Shown piece by piece: positions 54,216 through 63,966 of a stretch of 64,000 bases of DNA (position 1 is the first letter of the stretch; each line of letters starts with the position of its first letter). The stretch is from assembly GCA_965209015.1 (NCBI GenBank), contig OZ242367.1, forward strand, positions 1,550,001-1,614,000. The letters are read 5' to 3'. The translations under genes and the position numbers were made by a program. The DNA is from Bin80 sp965209015 (GTDB taxonomy: Bacteria > Bacteroidota > Rhodothermia > Rhodothermales > Bin80). Under the pieces are notes generated by a model, which worked only from the letters and a program-made list of their open reading frames with translations, ran no database searches and was not told the origin of the DNA.

Positions 54216-54623
54216 ATGGGACATCTCCACTCATTTTTTATGGTATTGTCTGGGCTGGCTTATTCTTCGCTACTCTTTTCCACAGGCACATTTTCAGCAG
54301 GTACAGTTCATACTTTAAAGATTTGTATGATATTGATTGCAATTTTCTTATGGAGTTTTCTCTTCCTATATAAAAGACCAGAACTACAGGTCCGAGCACT
54401 CATAATCACTCAGATTGTTGTGATTATTCTTTCAATTCTCTACTATTACTTCTACTGGGATATGGGTGTATTTTCGCAATGGTCTCAAACACGAGAGTTA
54501 CGGAGGGACTTCATCATGGTCGGATTTCCACCAATCTTAGGCTACATCTTTCTCTCTTTATCTGTACGTGTATTAACTCGCAAACTGAGAGTTTTGCGTC
54601 AGGTTGATCGTTTGCGTGATTAA
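54216..54623 (+). CDS. DUF4293-like membrane protein
   Basis: 135 residues, four hydrophobic helices. The C-terminal VRVLTRKLRVLRQVDRLRD resembles the end of DUF4293 proteins (KDExLVRSADRLR). The usual MIQRIQ start is absent, so the match is partial. 23 nt after idh. Confidence 0.55.
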   Translation: MGHLHSFFMVLSGLAYSSLLFSTGTFSAGTVHTLKICMILIAIFLWSFLFLYKRPELQVRALIITQIVVIILSILYYYFYWDMGVFSQWSQTRELRRDFIMVGFPPILGYIFLSLSVRVLTRKLRVLRQVDRLRD

Positions 54624-54739
54624 AATTATCCTAATGAACGCAAGTCAATTCAGGTGAGTGTGCTGATCATGAATGTTACTGGACAAGTTGCTGGTGCAAC
54701 CTATGAAGAAAATTTAGTATAATTTTCACTCCGATTCGG

Positions 54740-57709
54740 ATGGGCATAGGACGAACTACAGAGGAATCTTTTAATGGCGCACTTGGACGTTCGTTACGTC
54801 GTGCACGAGCGGGTTGGTTTCTCCGGCCGGAATGCATCAAGGTAGAAGAGACGAACCTTTTGCATGCCCACTCTGGGCTGAAGCCTGACCTCCTCATTCA
54901 TGATGGTGTCGTTCCGCCCGTGATTCTTGAATCTTCTTTTGATGGGCGAGACGCCGATCGAGATGCAATTCAGCGCCTTGGGGTAGAGATCCGTCAGGGC
55001 CGTTATCGTATTGGGACCACCGTAGCCCTTCGGATCCCGTCAAGCTTTCGAGAGATGCCGGAATTCAAGATTGAAGATGCATTACTGCACGGAGCATCGT
55101 TTTCCTATGCGGTGCACCAATTGACTGAGCGTCAGGGGCAGACCTCGCTTGGGGAAACGTTCCGCAGGCGCTGGCCCCACCGGGGCTTCCTGTCGGGTAC
55201 CGTCTTTGACCTTGCCGCACTACTGCCATCCATTGGAGTCCCGCAGGAGACGGTGGAGGAGATTGGGAATCGAATTGCGGTACTGGTGAAGGAAGCCGCG
55301 AGCGGCTTAGAACTTGGTCTGTCTGCCAAGGAGCAAGAGGAGGTTGCCCGTCATCTACATCAGCGTTCGCCCCTCAAGGGATTGCGTACCATGATGGTGC
55401 TGTGGCTCAATGCCCTACTCACACAGCAACGACTTGCCATGCAGGGGGTCAAAGATGTATCACATATTGACTTATTACAGGACTCACTTCCCGATTTGCG
55501 TATTCAGATTGAATCGTGGCGTACGATCAATCGGCGGAACTGGAATTCGGTTTTTGCGCCTGCGATTGAGATGCTTCAACTCTCTGCCAAATTCAATCCG
55601 TTGGAGACTTCCCGGATGCTCTTCAAACTGATCGGTGCAGTTCAGCAAATTGAGACGGCTCAGTTAGGGTTACACATCAGCGTGGGGGCAGAGCTTTTTC
55701 CTAAACTGAGTGAGGACCGCAAAGCGGCGGCGGCGTTTTATACGCAACCTGCCACGGCAGAGCTTCTGTCGAGTTTGACGATTGATCCATCCCATCTCAC
55801 GGCCGATGAATGGCGGGATCCGGATCTGTTCCATACGCGCCGATTGAGTGATTTAGCTTGCGGAACGGGCACGCTTCTTCGTGCAGGCTATTTACGGATC
55901 ATCCAGCTTCATGAACATGCGGGGGGGAGTCAGGCAAGCCTTCAGCGTCTCCACGCCTCGGCAATGGAAGGGGGCTTGATTGGCACGGACATCAGTCCCA
56001 TTGCTGCCCATCTGACGACCTCATCACTGGCAGCATTGGGGTATGGGGATCCCTATGGAGATACACAGATCGGGTGGGTTGATGTAGGGGGAGGAAAGGG
56101 ACAGACAGGTGCGCTGGAATACTTTGCCACGCCGAAGGTGGTGGATTTATTCAATGTTGGAGGTGGCACCTCTCGCGGGAATGGTGATCAGGAAGAGAAT
56201 TCTGTTGAGGTATTGGATGGATCCATTGACTGGATTCTGATGAATCCACCTTATTCCAGAACTCGGGGTGGTCAGAGTGTATTTGATGTTGCAGGACTTT
56301 CGGAGTCCGAGCGCAGAGATTGTCAGCGACGGTGGAAAGCGCTGGTGAAATCCGAGCCGGTGAATAATCAGGCGGGTTTGGCGGCCTCCTTTCTTGCTTT
56401 GGCCCGGCTAAAGTGCAAACCGGGGGGACGGATTGGCTTTGTCTTGCCTCTCTCGGCGGCGTTTGCCGAGTCTTGGGCAATCACACGGCAAATGATTGAA
56501 CAGGACTTTGAGGATGTACTTGCGATTGTGATTGCAAGTGGGCAGGCACTGGGCAAAGAGGCACTGTCTGCTGACACCGGGATGGAAGAGATGCTGTTAG
56601 TTGCCACCAAACGAATGGACAACCATGGGGGGAATCAGGAGACGGAGTCAAAGACCTGTCCAATCTATTGCATCACACTTCGGAAGCCGGTGCTGCGTGT
56701 TGGCGAGGCAGGAGAGGTGGCGCGTGCGATTCAAGGTATGATCCGGCAGGTCAAGACTGCAAGCCGCAAGAGTTCGCCGGTTCATGTCGGTGAGGATGAG
56801 ATTGGACAGTTGTGTGTGCTGCCGGTCAGGAAAGCTGGAGATCCATGGAGTTCACTGGGGGTATTGCATGCAGATCTTGCACTGACGGCTTATAGGCTGT
56901 TGGAAGGGAGCTTGCAGTTTAATGGATATGAGGTGTCCCTTGGTATAGAGATGTGTACGATTCAGGATCTATTTGAACTGGGACCCACACATCACTTGAT
57001 TGGGCATCTCTCTGGGCAAGAGAAGATTGGGGCTTTTGAGCTCCATCCGGTATACGATCAAGTGGATGCACTTGGGCCGGACCGTGCACTTTGGAGAGCG
57101 GATGCGGGGACTCAGAAGCAGTTGATCATTCCGCTCACACATAAGGGGATCACACCTGCGGGAGTCGGATCAGACGAAAAGCGAGAGCAGATGCGCCAGT
57201 TCCGAAGCACGCTGTTCTATGCGCGAAACATGCGATGGACCTCTCAGGCCTTGCTGGCCGCAACCACATCCCACCCAGGGATGGGAGGGCGAGCCTGGAC
57301 TTCTTTCCAACACAAAGACGAACGAGTATACAAGGCCTTCGCACTCTGGGCGAATTCTACGCTGGGCTTCATGGTTCATTGGACACAAGGACAGAGAACT
57401 CACAGTGGACGCGCTACCACCCAAATCAGGGCACTGGCAAATATCCCTTGTCCACGGCTGGATCAAATCCCCGAGATCCGCTTGGAACAAGCGGTGAACA
57501 GGTTTGACGAGCTTGCGAAGATGGAATTACTCCCGGCATGTCAAGCACATGCAGATAAAGTGCGAAAGGATATCGATGATGCAGTCCTTGAGATGCTGGC
57601 CCTTGACCGGAATGAAATCCCCAAAATGATCAACACACTGCGATGGCTCTGGTGTAACGAACCGTCCGTGCATGGTCAGAATCAAAAAGCAATCTCGTTG
57701 CTCAGGTAG
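54740..57709 (+). CDS. N6-adenine DNA methyltransferase, possible fused restriction enzyme
   Basis: 989 residues. Motif I LACGTGTLL near 372-380 binds S-adenosylmethionine, motif IV NPPYSRT at about 502-508 flips adenine; KPGGRIGFVLPLS follows. The N-terminal 110 residues include KPDLLIHDGVVPPVILESSF (D50, E64), the spacing of a PD-(D/E)xK nuclease but with Ser in place of Lys. The C-terminal 350 residues would be target recognition. This is the type IIG/IIL plan, as in MmeI. It is more GC-rich than its neighbours, which suggests transfer. No specificity subunit or other defence gene lies next to it. Confidence 0.8.
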   Translation: MGIGRTTEESFNGALGRSLRRARAGWFLRPECIKVEETNLLHAHSGLKPDLLIHDGVVPPVILESSFDGRDADRDAIQRLGVEIRQGRYRIGTTVALRIPSSFREMPEFKIEDALLHGASFSYAVHQLTERQGQTSLGETFRRRWPHRGFLSGTVFDLAALLPSIGVPQETVEEIGNRIAVLVKEAASGLELGLSAKEQEEVARHLHQRSPLKGLRTMMVLWLNALLTQQRLAMQGVKDVSHIDLLQDSLPDLRIQIESWRTINRRNWNSVFAPAIEMLQLSAKFNPLETSRMLFKLIGAVQQIETAQLGLHISVGAELFPKLSEDRKAAAAFYTQPATAELLSSLTIDPSHLTADEWRDPDLFHTRRLSDLACGTGTLLRAGYLRIIQLHEHAGGSQASLQRLHASAMEGGLIGTDISPIAAHLTTSSLAALGYGDPYGDTQIGWVDVGGGKGQTGALEYFATPKVVDLFNVGGGTSRGNGDQEENSVEVLDGSIDWILMNPPYSRTRGGQSVFDVAGLSESERRDCQRRWKALVKSEPVNNQAGLAASFLALARLKCKPGGRIGFVLPLSAAFAESWAITRQMIEQDFEDVLAIVIASGQALGKEALSADTGMEEMLLVATKRMDNHGGNQETESKTCPIYCITLRKPVLRVGEAGEVARAIQGMIRQVKTASRKSSPVHVGEDEIGQLCVLPVRKAGDPWSSLGVLHADLALTAYRLLEGSLQFNGYEVSLGIEMCTIQDLFELGPTHHLIGHLSGQEKIGAFELHPVYDQVDALGPDRALWRADAGTQKQLIIPLTHKGITPAGVGSDEKREQMRQFRSTLFYARNMRWTSQALLAATTSHPGMGGRAWTSFQHKDERVYKAFALWANSTLGFMVHWTQGQRTHSGRATTQIRALANIPCPRLDQIPEIRLEQAVNRFDELAKMELLPACQAHADKVRKDIDDAVLEMLALDRNEIPKMINTLRWLWCNEPSVHGQNQKAISLLR

Positions 57710-58032
57710 AGTAGAAAAAACGGTTCCACCAGAATTTGTCCGTAACGAGTTGCGTAAATTGAAATAGATAGAACTCTGTCCGATCAGTGTTAAGAGGTAG
57801 GTGTATAGAAAGTTTCAACATTGCTGGGAAGTTTAGCGACATTTTAATCAAGTCTCCTATGTACCTGTCATAATCACATGAACACCAGAGCAGTTCGAAT
57901 TGGCGACAGGATCTAAGAAATCAAAAACCGTCGGAAGAGACTTCAAAAGGTTGAATATTTCAGTGTCGTAATTTTGCATATTCTGAGGAGGGCTGGACTG
58001 GTACCACAATATTCTTGGTAGAACCAAAATAT
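57710..58032. other. Intergenic stretch, 323 nt
   Basis: Between the methylase and the glycosyltransferase, convergent. No gene, repeat or terminator hairpin is recognised. Confidence 0.35.
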
Positions 58033-59061
58033 TCAACTAGGTGAGAGGTCTCTAAATTTATCCTGAGGGAGATCAGAAAAGCGTCGACGTCTCATCAGCA
58101 AGTAATCAAGCAGAATTCGACCTCGGTACAAGGGCACAACATTTGTGCTGGTTGGAGGTGAATATAGATATCGCATTTTGTGTGCATTAAGGTAGCCACG
58201 GATCACTGCGGCTGCCTTTTCCCATTTACCTGATAGGAGCCAAGCAAGTCCAATTATATGGTCAAGAATTACTCTCTGGAAAAAAATTCGCCTAAATTGA
58301 TCGGGAGGCAGATTTTTATACAGCATCAGGATGCTGTTTCGGATGTTAAGGTAGAGCTTGGTACTGCTCTGTCTTGATAAAGTAGCTCCACCGATATGGT
58401 AGACCTGGGCTTCGGGGACCACTTCAATCTCGTAACCCGCGTGGCGGAGTCTCCAGCAGAGGTCAATCTCTTCCATGTGGAGCCCAAATGTTTCATCCAG
58501 AAGTCCCACATCTTCAAGTGCGGTGCGGCGGAGCAGAATGGCTGCTCCACTGGCCCAGTCAATTTTCACGGGTTGGTCATATTGCCCAACGTCTTCCTCA
58601 GTAGTTTCAAAAATACGTCCACGGGCTAAAGGATATCCGAGGCAATCAAGATACCCGCCGCAAGCCCCCGCATATTCAAAATGATCTCGACGATCAAATT
58701 GTAAAATTTTTGGCTGAAGTGCAGCGATCTGTGATGATTTTTCTGCACACTCAACCAGCGGTCGCAACCAGTCCTCAGGAACGGCAATATCATTATTGAG
58801 AAGCACTACATAATCATGTTGGAGATTACGGATTGCTTCGTTGTTCGCGCGGCTATATAACCAGTTATCTGGATGGGATAAAATCTGAACTTCTGGAAAC
58901 TGGTCCTTTACCCATCCTGCTGAACCATCGGTGGAGTGATTATCCACGAATATGATCCGCAAATTATCCCACGTTGTTTGTGCTACCGACGGAAAACACT
59001 TCTGGAGAATCGGGAGTCCATTGTAGGAGACGATGATTACTGCGACGGATGGAGTCGTCAT
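58033..59061 (-). CDS. Family 2 glycosyltransferase, rhamnosyltransferase-like
   Basis: 342 residues. GT-A fold: VAVIIVSYNGLPIL, FVDNHSTDGS, LNNDIAVPEDWL (metal-binding DxD equivalent), and MEEIDLCWRLRHAGYEI. Resembles WbbL-type rhamnosyltransferases that extend cell-surface polysaccharide on the cytosolic side. 23 nt after the DUF4296 gene. Confidence 0.9.
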   Translation of the reverse strand: MTTPSVAVIIVSYNGLPILQKCFPSVAQTTWDNLRIIFVDNHSTDGSAGWVKDQFPEVQILSHPDNWLYSRANNEAIRNLQHDYVVLLNNDIAVPEDWLRPLVECAEKSSQIAALQPKILQFDRRDHFEYAGACGGYLDCLGYPLARGRIFETTEEDVGQYDQPVKIDWASGAAILLRRTALEDVGLLDETFGLHMEEIDLCWRLRHAGYEIEVVPEAQVYHIGGATLSRQSSTKLYLNIRNSILMLYKNLPPDQFRRIFFQRVILDHIIGLAWLLSGKWEKAAAVIRGYLNAHKMRYLYSPPTSTNVVPLYRGRILLDYLLMRRRRFSDLPQDKFRDLSPS

Positions 59062-59083
59062 GGGGAGTTCGGCAGGATAATGC

Positions 59084-59413
59084 CTAAGAGTCGGAAATCA
59101 AACGTGCCTCTTCTCCAATACGCTCCATCACTTTGTTAAGTACCAATAAATAGGTGTCAGGATGCTCAGAATAGAATCTCAACTGTTCATCATACCCTTT
59201 CATGGAAAAACCGTGGCGTGCAATGATTGAATCGAGTGGAGTCACATCTCCCCCCAATCCGAGCTCTTGGCGTGCATTGGTCAGATGGATGTCGACAAAA
59301 ATCTCAATCATCATGCTATCAACCGGTTCAGTCCCAAGTTCCTCTGGAGTGGAAGAGCAGGATGGACAAAGAGCAAGAATGATTAACGCAAGGAAATGGC
59401 TATACGCTCTCAC
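59084..59413 (-). CDS. DUF4296 lipoprotein
   Basis: GTG 59413 gives MRAYSHFLALIILALCPSC, a lipoprotein signal; the start overlaps the upstream stop by 14 nt. 109 residues. IEIFVDIHLTNARQ and FYSEHPD match DUF4296 (ExxxDxHLxEA, YYxxHP). Function unknown. Confidence 0.75.
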   Translation of the reverse strand: MRAYSHFLALIILALCPSCSSTPEELGTEPVDSMMIEIFVDIHLTNARQELGLGGDVTPLDSIIARHGFSMKGYDEQLRFYSEHPDTYLLVLNKVMERIGEEARLISDS

Positions 59414-60527
59414 TTTGCTCCTCTTCAAGAGTGCGGAACGTATAAGCAATCACTTCCATTTGTCGCATGAATTCTCGCTTAGAAAAATTGGGTGCGAAAA
59501 CCATTCCATCTATCAAATAAAGTCGTTGGCTAGGTTCATCATAAAAAGCATACGTCACAAAAGGCCCACCCATTCCAAAAGGAAATTTACGCCCATTCTC
59601 TTCACCAACCATATGCCATAGTCCGCGAAATTCAATTGCGAAACGATCTTTGAAGTTGATTTCTTCGGCGGTCATTGGACGACGACGATCAATCTCAATC
59701 CATCCTCCAGATGTGCCTCCAATGTAATATTGCGTTAGAGTATCACGGGCACGAGCGATCCAGTCTGCTGTAAGTTTTGAAGGATCGCCATTTTCTTCAT
59801 AGTAGATGAAGACGCTTCTCCACGTATCTGACAAAGTACGGCGAAGCCATACGAACTGGCTAGTATCAATTGCAACGAAGTAGTCATGCTGGCCATGGAC
59901 CGCAAACCCGTGTCCATTCATCAAAATTTGTTCAAGGTCATGTTGACGACCGATATCAAACATATCGCGATGAAGTCGCGCCCGTGAGATAGCATTAAAA
60001 TGGTACTTGAGTTGGTCAGAATATTGTTCAATGGAAGCAATGAGTTCGCTTGATGTGGCCGCCGCAAGATAGTAGACCAACTGATTTCTACGCCAGTGAT
60101 TGGGCCGTGCTACCAAAGCGGGAGATCCATTGGCAATGATCTGACGAAGCGAGTCATTACTGAAGATAGTGTTAAGATATTCACTCTCAGGGCTATTCGT
60201 CTCGCGTGTTGAATCTGTAATTAAGCCAACAAACAGAACATTTTTACGATCCTTCGCCATGTCAAGTGCTGCTCGTGACGTAAGGCCAATTGGCTCTAGA
60301 TCAAATTCGGGTTCTATTGAGGGAAGGGTTTCAATCACTCCCCCTACATGATCCTGTAGTGCCTGTCCTACCGATCCACCCCATAGAGCAGAATCAATCA
60401 CGACGGTGATCTGACCTTCAATTCCTGTGGCATCGGGGCGGAAATCACTTCCGAACAATCCAGCATCACCACAGCCCACCGAGGTGAGTACAATGGTCAA
60501 TAAGAGAACGATATGTCGCATGATCAT
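59400..60527 (-). CDS. DUF4837 family lipoprotein
   Basis: ATG 60527 overlaps the trpA stop as ATGA. Lipoprotein signal ending LTSVGC. 375 residues. Conserved DUF4837 parts: VVIDSALWGG, RPNHWRRNQLVYYLAA, RGLWHMVGEENGRKFPFGMG and GPFVTYAFYDEPSQRLYLID. Outer-membrane side, function unknown. Coupling with trpA is by position only. Confidence 0.88.
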   Translation of the reverse strand: MIMRHIVLLLTIVLTSVGCGDAGLFGSDFRPDATGIEGQITVVIDSALWGGSVGQALQDHVGGVIETLPSIEPEFDLEPIGLTSRAALDMAKDRKNVLFVGLITDSTRETNSPESEYLNTIFSNDSLRQIIANGSPALVARPNHWRRNQLVYYLAAATSSELIASIEQYSDQLKYHFNAISRARLHRDMFDIGRQHDLEQILMNGHGFAVHGQHDYFVAIDTSQFVWLRRTLSDTWRSVFIYYEENGDPSKLTADWIARARDTLTQYYIGGTSGGWIEIDRRRPMTAEEINFKDRFAIEFRGLWHMVGEENGRKFPFGMGGPFVTYAFYDEPSQRLYLIDGMVFAPNFSKREFMRQMEVIAYTFRTLEEEQSESV

Positions 60528-61348
60528 CTGGATGTTAGGGGTAATTTAAGCGATCGCACAAATTGTGCCAAAAGCCGCTGCCGCTCGGTTAAGGAAAGAG
60601 ATTCATTCGTCCAGAGATTCTCAATCTCTTTAATCACTGCCGACCCCACAATAAAACCATCCGTATGCTTTGACAGTCGTTGGGCATCTTCCTGCGTCTG
60701 AATTCCAAAGCCCACAAGAAGAGGATTTTTTGTGATCACTTCACATGCACGCTTCAGGTAAGCATTGATCTCACTCACCTGCCCTTGAAGTCCAGTACCC
60801 GTGAGTCCAGTAATAGAAACACAGTAAACAAATCCATCAGAAAGACGATCAATTTCCAATATGCGATTCGTGGAGGTGTTCGGAGCGACCAGAAATACCA
60901 TGTCTAAGCCACATTTTTGAGCATGCTCACGGAGTAGAGAGGATTCTTGTGGGGGGAGGTCAGGAATGATCAACCCATCCACTCCGGCGGAGGCAGCTTG
61001 TTCGCAAAAACATTTAATACCAAATCGTAAAATGGGATTGACATAGCCCATGAGCAAAAGAGGTGTTTCACTACGCTTTCGAAATTGAATAACTGCCTCC
61101 AATGTGTTCTGCATTGTGGTTCCAGCTTTGAGGGAACAGGTACTGGAATGTTGAATGGGAAGCCCTTCTGCCAGTGGATCACTGTGTGGCATTCCTAACT
61201 CAATGAAGTCTGCTCCTCCCTCATCTGCAGCTTCCAATAAATGATTGGTTACAGAGGGATGAGGGTATCCGCTAGTAAGAAAAATGCCCATAGCTTTTTC
61301 CCCGTTTGACTTGAGCACACGAAGACGCGTTGACAATCGGGAACTCAT
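60524..61348 (-). CDS. trpA: Tryptophan synthase alpha chain
   Basis: Releases indole from indole-glycerol phosphate. ATG 61348 overlaps the trpB stop (ATGA). 274 residues. FIELGMPHSDPLAEGLPIQ has the catalytic Glu and Asp; LLMGYVNPI, PDLPPQES and GFGIQTQEDA are the loops and phosphate site. Confidence 0.95.
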   Translation of the reverse strand: MSSRLSTRLRVLKSNGEKAMGIFLTSGYPHPSVTNHLLEAADEGGADFIELGMPHSDPLAEGLPIQHSSTCSLKAGTTMQNTLEAVIQFRKRSETPLLLMGYVNPILRFGIKCFCEQAASAGVDGLIIPDLPPQESSLLREHAQKCGLDMVFLVAPNTSTNRILEIDRLSDGFVYCVSITGLTGTGLQGQVSEINAYLKRACEVITKNPLLVGFGIQTQEDAQRLSKHTDGFIVGSAVIKEIENLWTNESLSLTERQRLLAQFVRSLKLPLTSR

Positions 61349-62535
61349 ATATGCTCCATGATGGTTTGCATATCCTTGTCTCCTCGACCAGAGCAATTCA
61401 CAACAATTATGGATTCGGGTTGAACCTCGGAGACGATCTTTTCAAGTGCGGCAATCGCATGAGCAGTTTCAAGAGCGGGGATAATACCTTCGGTTTGTGA
61501 GAGGAGAGTTACACCTCTCAGTGCCGCCTCATCGGTTTCGGTACGGTACTGAACCCGACCTAAGTCCTTCAACCATGAATGCTCGGGGCCTACACCAGGA
61601 TAATCTAAGCCTGCAGAGATAGAGTGGGCAAGTTGAATTTGGCCATCATGATCTTGTAGTAGATAGCTCATAGCTCCGTGCAGGATTCCGACCGATCCCT
61701 CGGTAAGCGTTGCGGCGTGGCGACCATCAAGTCCCTCTCCGGCCGCCTCAATACCATACATCTGAACATTAGGATCATTGATAAACGGATAAAATAATCC
61801 TAGTGCATTGGATCCTCCACCAATACAGGCGACGAGTACGTCCGGGGTCTTTCGCTCCGTCTTTTCTTCTAGCTGATGTTGTACTTCTTCTCCAATCACG
61901 CTATGAAAGGTACGAACCATCATGGGGTATGGGTGGGGACCGACCACAGAACCAATGATGTAGAATGTGTCAATTGGATTTGAAACCCAGTCCCGGATTG
62001 CTTCATTGGTTGCATCTTTGAGCGTCTGACTTCCGCTGGTTGCTGGTCGAACTTCGGCCCCCAGAAGTTGCATCCGGGCTACATTCAATGCTTGGCGTTT
62101 CATGTCCTCGGCTCCCATGTATACAACACACTGTAGCCCGAATCGGGCAGCTACCGTGGCCGTAGCGACTCCGTGTTGGCCTGCACCAGTTTCGGCAATG
62201 ATCCGCGTCTTGCCCATCTGACGAGCAAGTAAGATCTGGCCAATGGTGTTATTAATTTTATGTGCGCCTGTGTGACACAAATCTTCACGTTTCAAGAAGA
62301 TCTGTCCTTTCCCTAAGGCCGTGCTTAATCGGTCTGCAAAGGTCAAAGCAGTCGGACGGCCGACATATGTTCTGAGTAAGTTCAGATACTGGTCACGAAA
62401 CTTCTGATCGGACCAAGATTCCTCAAAAGCTGACTGAACTGCATCTAACTCTGGGATCAGAATCTCGGGAACGAATGTACCTCCGTAAGGTCCAAAGTGT
62501 CCATTTATATCTGGTGCGTTATAGCTCAGGGACAT
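61345..62535 (-). CDS. trpB: Tryptophan synthase beta chain
   Basis: PLP enzyme joining indole and serine. ATG 62535 starts MSLSYNAPDINGHFGPYGG; overlaps trpF by 17 nt. 396 residues. PLP Lys in KREDLCHTGAHKINN, EtGAGQHGVA, phosphate loop CIGGGSNALG and the cation site GLDYPGVGPEHS. Confidence 0.96.
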   Translation of the reverse strand: MSLSYNAPDINGHFGPYGGTFVPEILIPELDAVQSAFEESWSDQKFRDQYLNLLRTYVGRPTALTFADRLSTALGKGQIFLKREDLCHTGAHKINNTIGQILLARQMGKTRIIAETGAGQHGVATATVAARFGLQCVVYMGAEDMKRQALNVARMQLLGAEVRPATSGSQTLKDATNEAIRDWVSNPIDTFYIIGSVVGPHPYPMMVRTFHSVIGEEVQHQLEEKTERKTPDVLVACIGGGSNALGLFYPFINDPNVQMYGIEAAGEGLDGRHAATLTEGSVGILHGAMSYLLQDHDGQIQLAHSISAGLDYPGVGPEHSWLKDLGRVQYRTETDEAALRGVTLLSQTEGIIPALETAHAIAALEKIVSEVQPESIIVVNCSGRGDKDMQTIMEHI

Positions 62536-63160
62536 CTGCTGCAATTGATTCAAAGAAGTTGGTCACTAAATCATAATTCTTGTTTCCAGGAGAGTGTTCA
62601 AGCCCACTCGACAGATCAACCCCCCAAGGAGATACTATCTCAATAGCTTCTTTCACATTTTCTGGATCTAGGCCACCAGCCAAAATTATGGGATAGCTCT
62701 TGGCCAAGTCCTTACAAATTCTCCAATCAAAACATGTACCAGTTCCACCTGATAACTCGGGATGCCAAGTATCTAAGAGAAAAGCCGTGACGTCATCTTT
62801 ATAAGCAGAAAGTAGGCGAGATAGTTTTTGAACTGTATCACCGGGGCGGACTGACACCGCTTTAATTACTGGTCGCACTATTCGCCTGCAATAAGCAGGG
62901 GACTCATCACCGTGCAATTGGATCACATCAAAACCAGCGATATCACAACTCTGGTTGACGGTTGCAGCATCTGTATTTACGAAAACACCAACGGTCTGAG
63001 GGCCGTAGAGCCAGTCGTTGATCTGTCTGACGTTCTCTGGTGCGATGTATCGTGGGCTGGGTGGATACTGTATAAATCCAAGATAATCTGCACCTGCGCC
63101 GGCACAAAATCGTGCATCAGGTAAATTAGTGAGTCCACATATTTTTACTTTGAAAGACAT
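62519..63160 (-). CDS. trpF: Phosphoribosylanthranilate isomerase
   Basis: 213 residues. KICGLTNLPDARFCAGAGAD (catalytic Cys), FVNTDAATVN, VIQLHGDES and LLDTW...GGTGTCFDW (Asp), LAGGLDPENV. Overlaps trpC by 16 nt. Confidence 0.95.
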   Translation of the reverse strand: MSFKVKICGLTNLPDARFCAGAGADYLGFIQYPPSPRYIAPENVRQINDWLYGPQTVGVFVNTDAATVNQSCDIAGFDVIQLHGDESPAYCRRIVRPVIKAVSVRPGDTVQKLSRLLSAYKDDVTAFLLDTWHPELSGGTGTCFDWRICKDLAKSYPIILAGGLDPENVKEAIEIVSPWGVDLSSGLEHSPGNKNYDLVTNFFESIAADVPEL

Positions 63161-63966
63161 TGGTCCATGCTGGTTCGTAGAAGTGAATCTATTTCCTCGC
63201 GGAGCAATTGTAGGGCTATTCCTGGTTCATCCGAACGCATAAATGTTTCTCCGATCAATACTGCATCTATATTGTGCTGATACAGGTAGGCGATATCTTT
63301 TGGTGACCGCAGTCCGCTCTCAGATACTTTAATGAGGGACGGTTCTACCAGTTCAAATACGCGGAGAGAATGTTCAATATCTACTTCAAAAGTATGAAGG
63401 TTTCTGTTATTCACGCCAAGGATGGAAACCTGATCAAACTCAATTTTATCCAGTTCCATTGGATCATAGACCTCAACTAGACAATCCAAGTTCAACTCTT
63501 CGGCAAGGTGAAGTAAGTCACGAAGTTGCGGTTTATCTAAGATAGCTGCTATAAGGAGTACTGCGTCTGCTCCATGAGCTCTGGCTTCGTAAAGCTGATA
63601 AGGATCAACAATGAAATCTTTCCTCAAAATAGGGAGATGGGTATGCGTCGCTACAGTTCTAAGGTCGGAAAGGGATCCACCAAAGTGGTCCGGTTCGGTG
63701 AGGACACTGATTGCATTGGATGAAGCATTTGAATAACTCCTGGTCAATGAACGTACATCAAATGGTTGCCTGAGTAGGCCCTTTGAGGGGGAGCGTTGTT
63801 TGATTTCCGCGATAATTCCAAGCTCTGGTGCGTTCAGTGCCGCCAGAAAATCCTTGGGGGGTGGTATGGTATCAATAATTTTTTCCAGATCACCGAGCGG
63901 AACGGTGTGCTTACGTACACGCAGGTTTGCTCGAACATCTGTTACGATCCGGTCAAGCACCGTCAT
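63145..63966 (-). CDS. trpC: Indole-3-glycerol phosphate synthase
   Basis: 273 residues from ATG 63966. IAEIKQRSPSKG (Glu, Lys), ILRKDFIVDPYQLYEARAHG, ILGVNNRNLHTFEVD and VSESGLRSPKDI (Glu, Ser). First visible gene of the trp operon; trpE, trpG and trpD would lie beyond the window edge. Confidence 0.95.
   Translation of the reverse strand: MTVLDRIVTDVRANLRVRKHTVPLGDLEKIIDTIPPPKDFLAALNAPELGIIAEIKQRSPSKGLLRQPFDVRSLTRSYSNASSNAISVLTEPDHFGGSLSDLRTVATHTHLPILRKDFIVDPYQLYEARAHGADAVLLIAAILDKPQLRDLLHLAEELNLDCLVEVYDPMELDKIEFDQVSILGVNNRNLHTFEVDIEHSLRVFELVEPSLIKVSESGLRSPKDIAYLYQHNIDAVLIGETFMRSDEPGIALQLLREEIDSLLRTSMDQCLSK

Noticed and set aside
57672..57767. 31-codon frame overlapping the methylase end
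   Set aside because: No start signal or similarity; likely chance.
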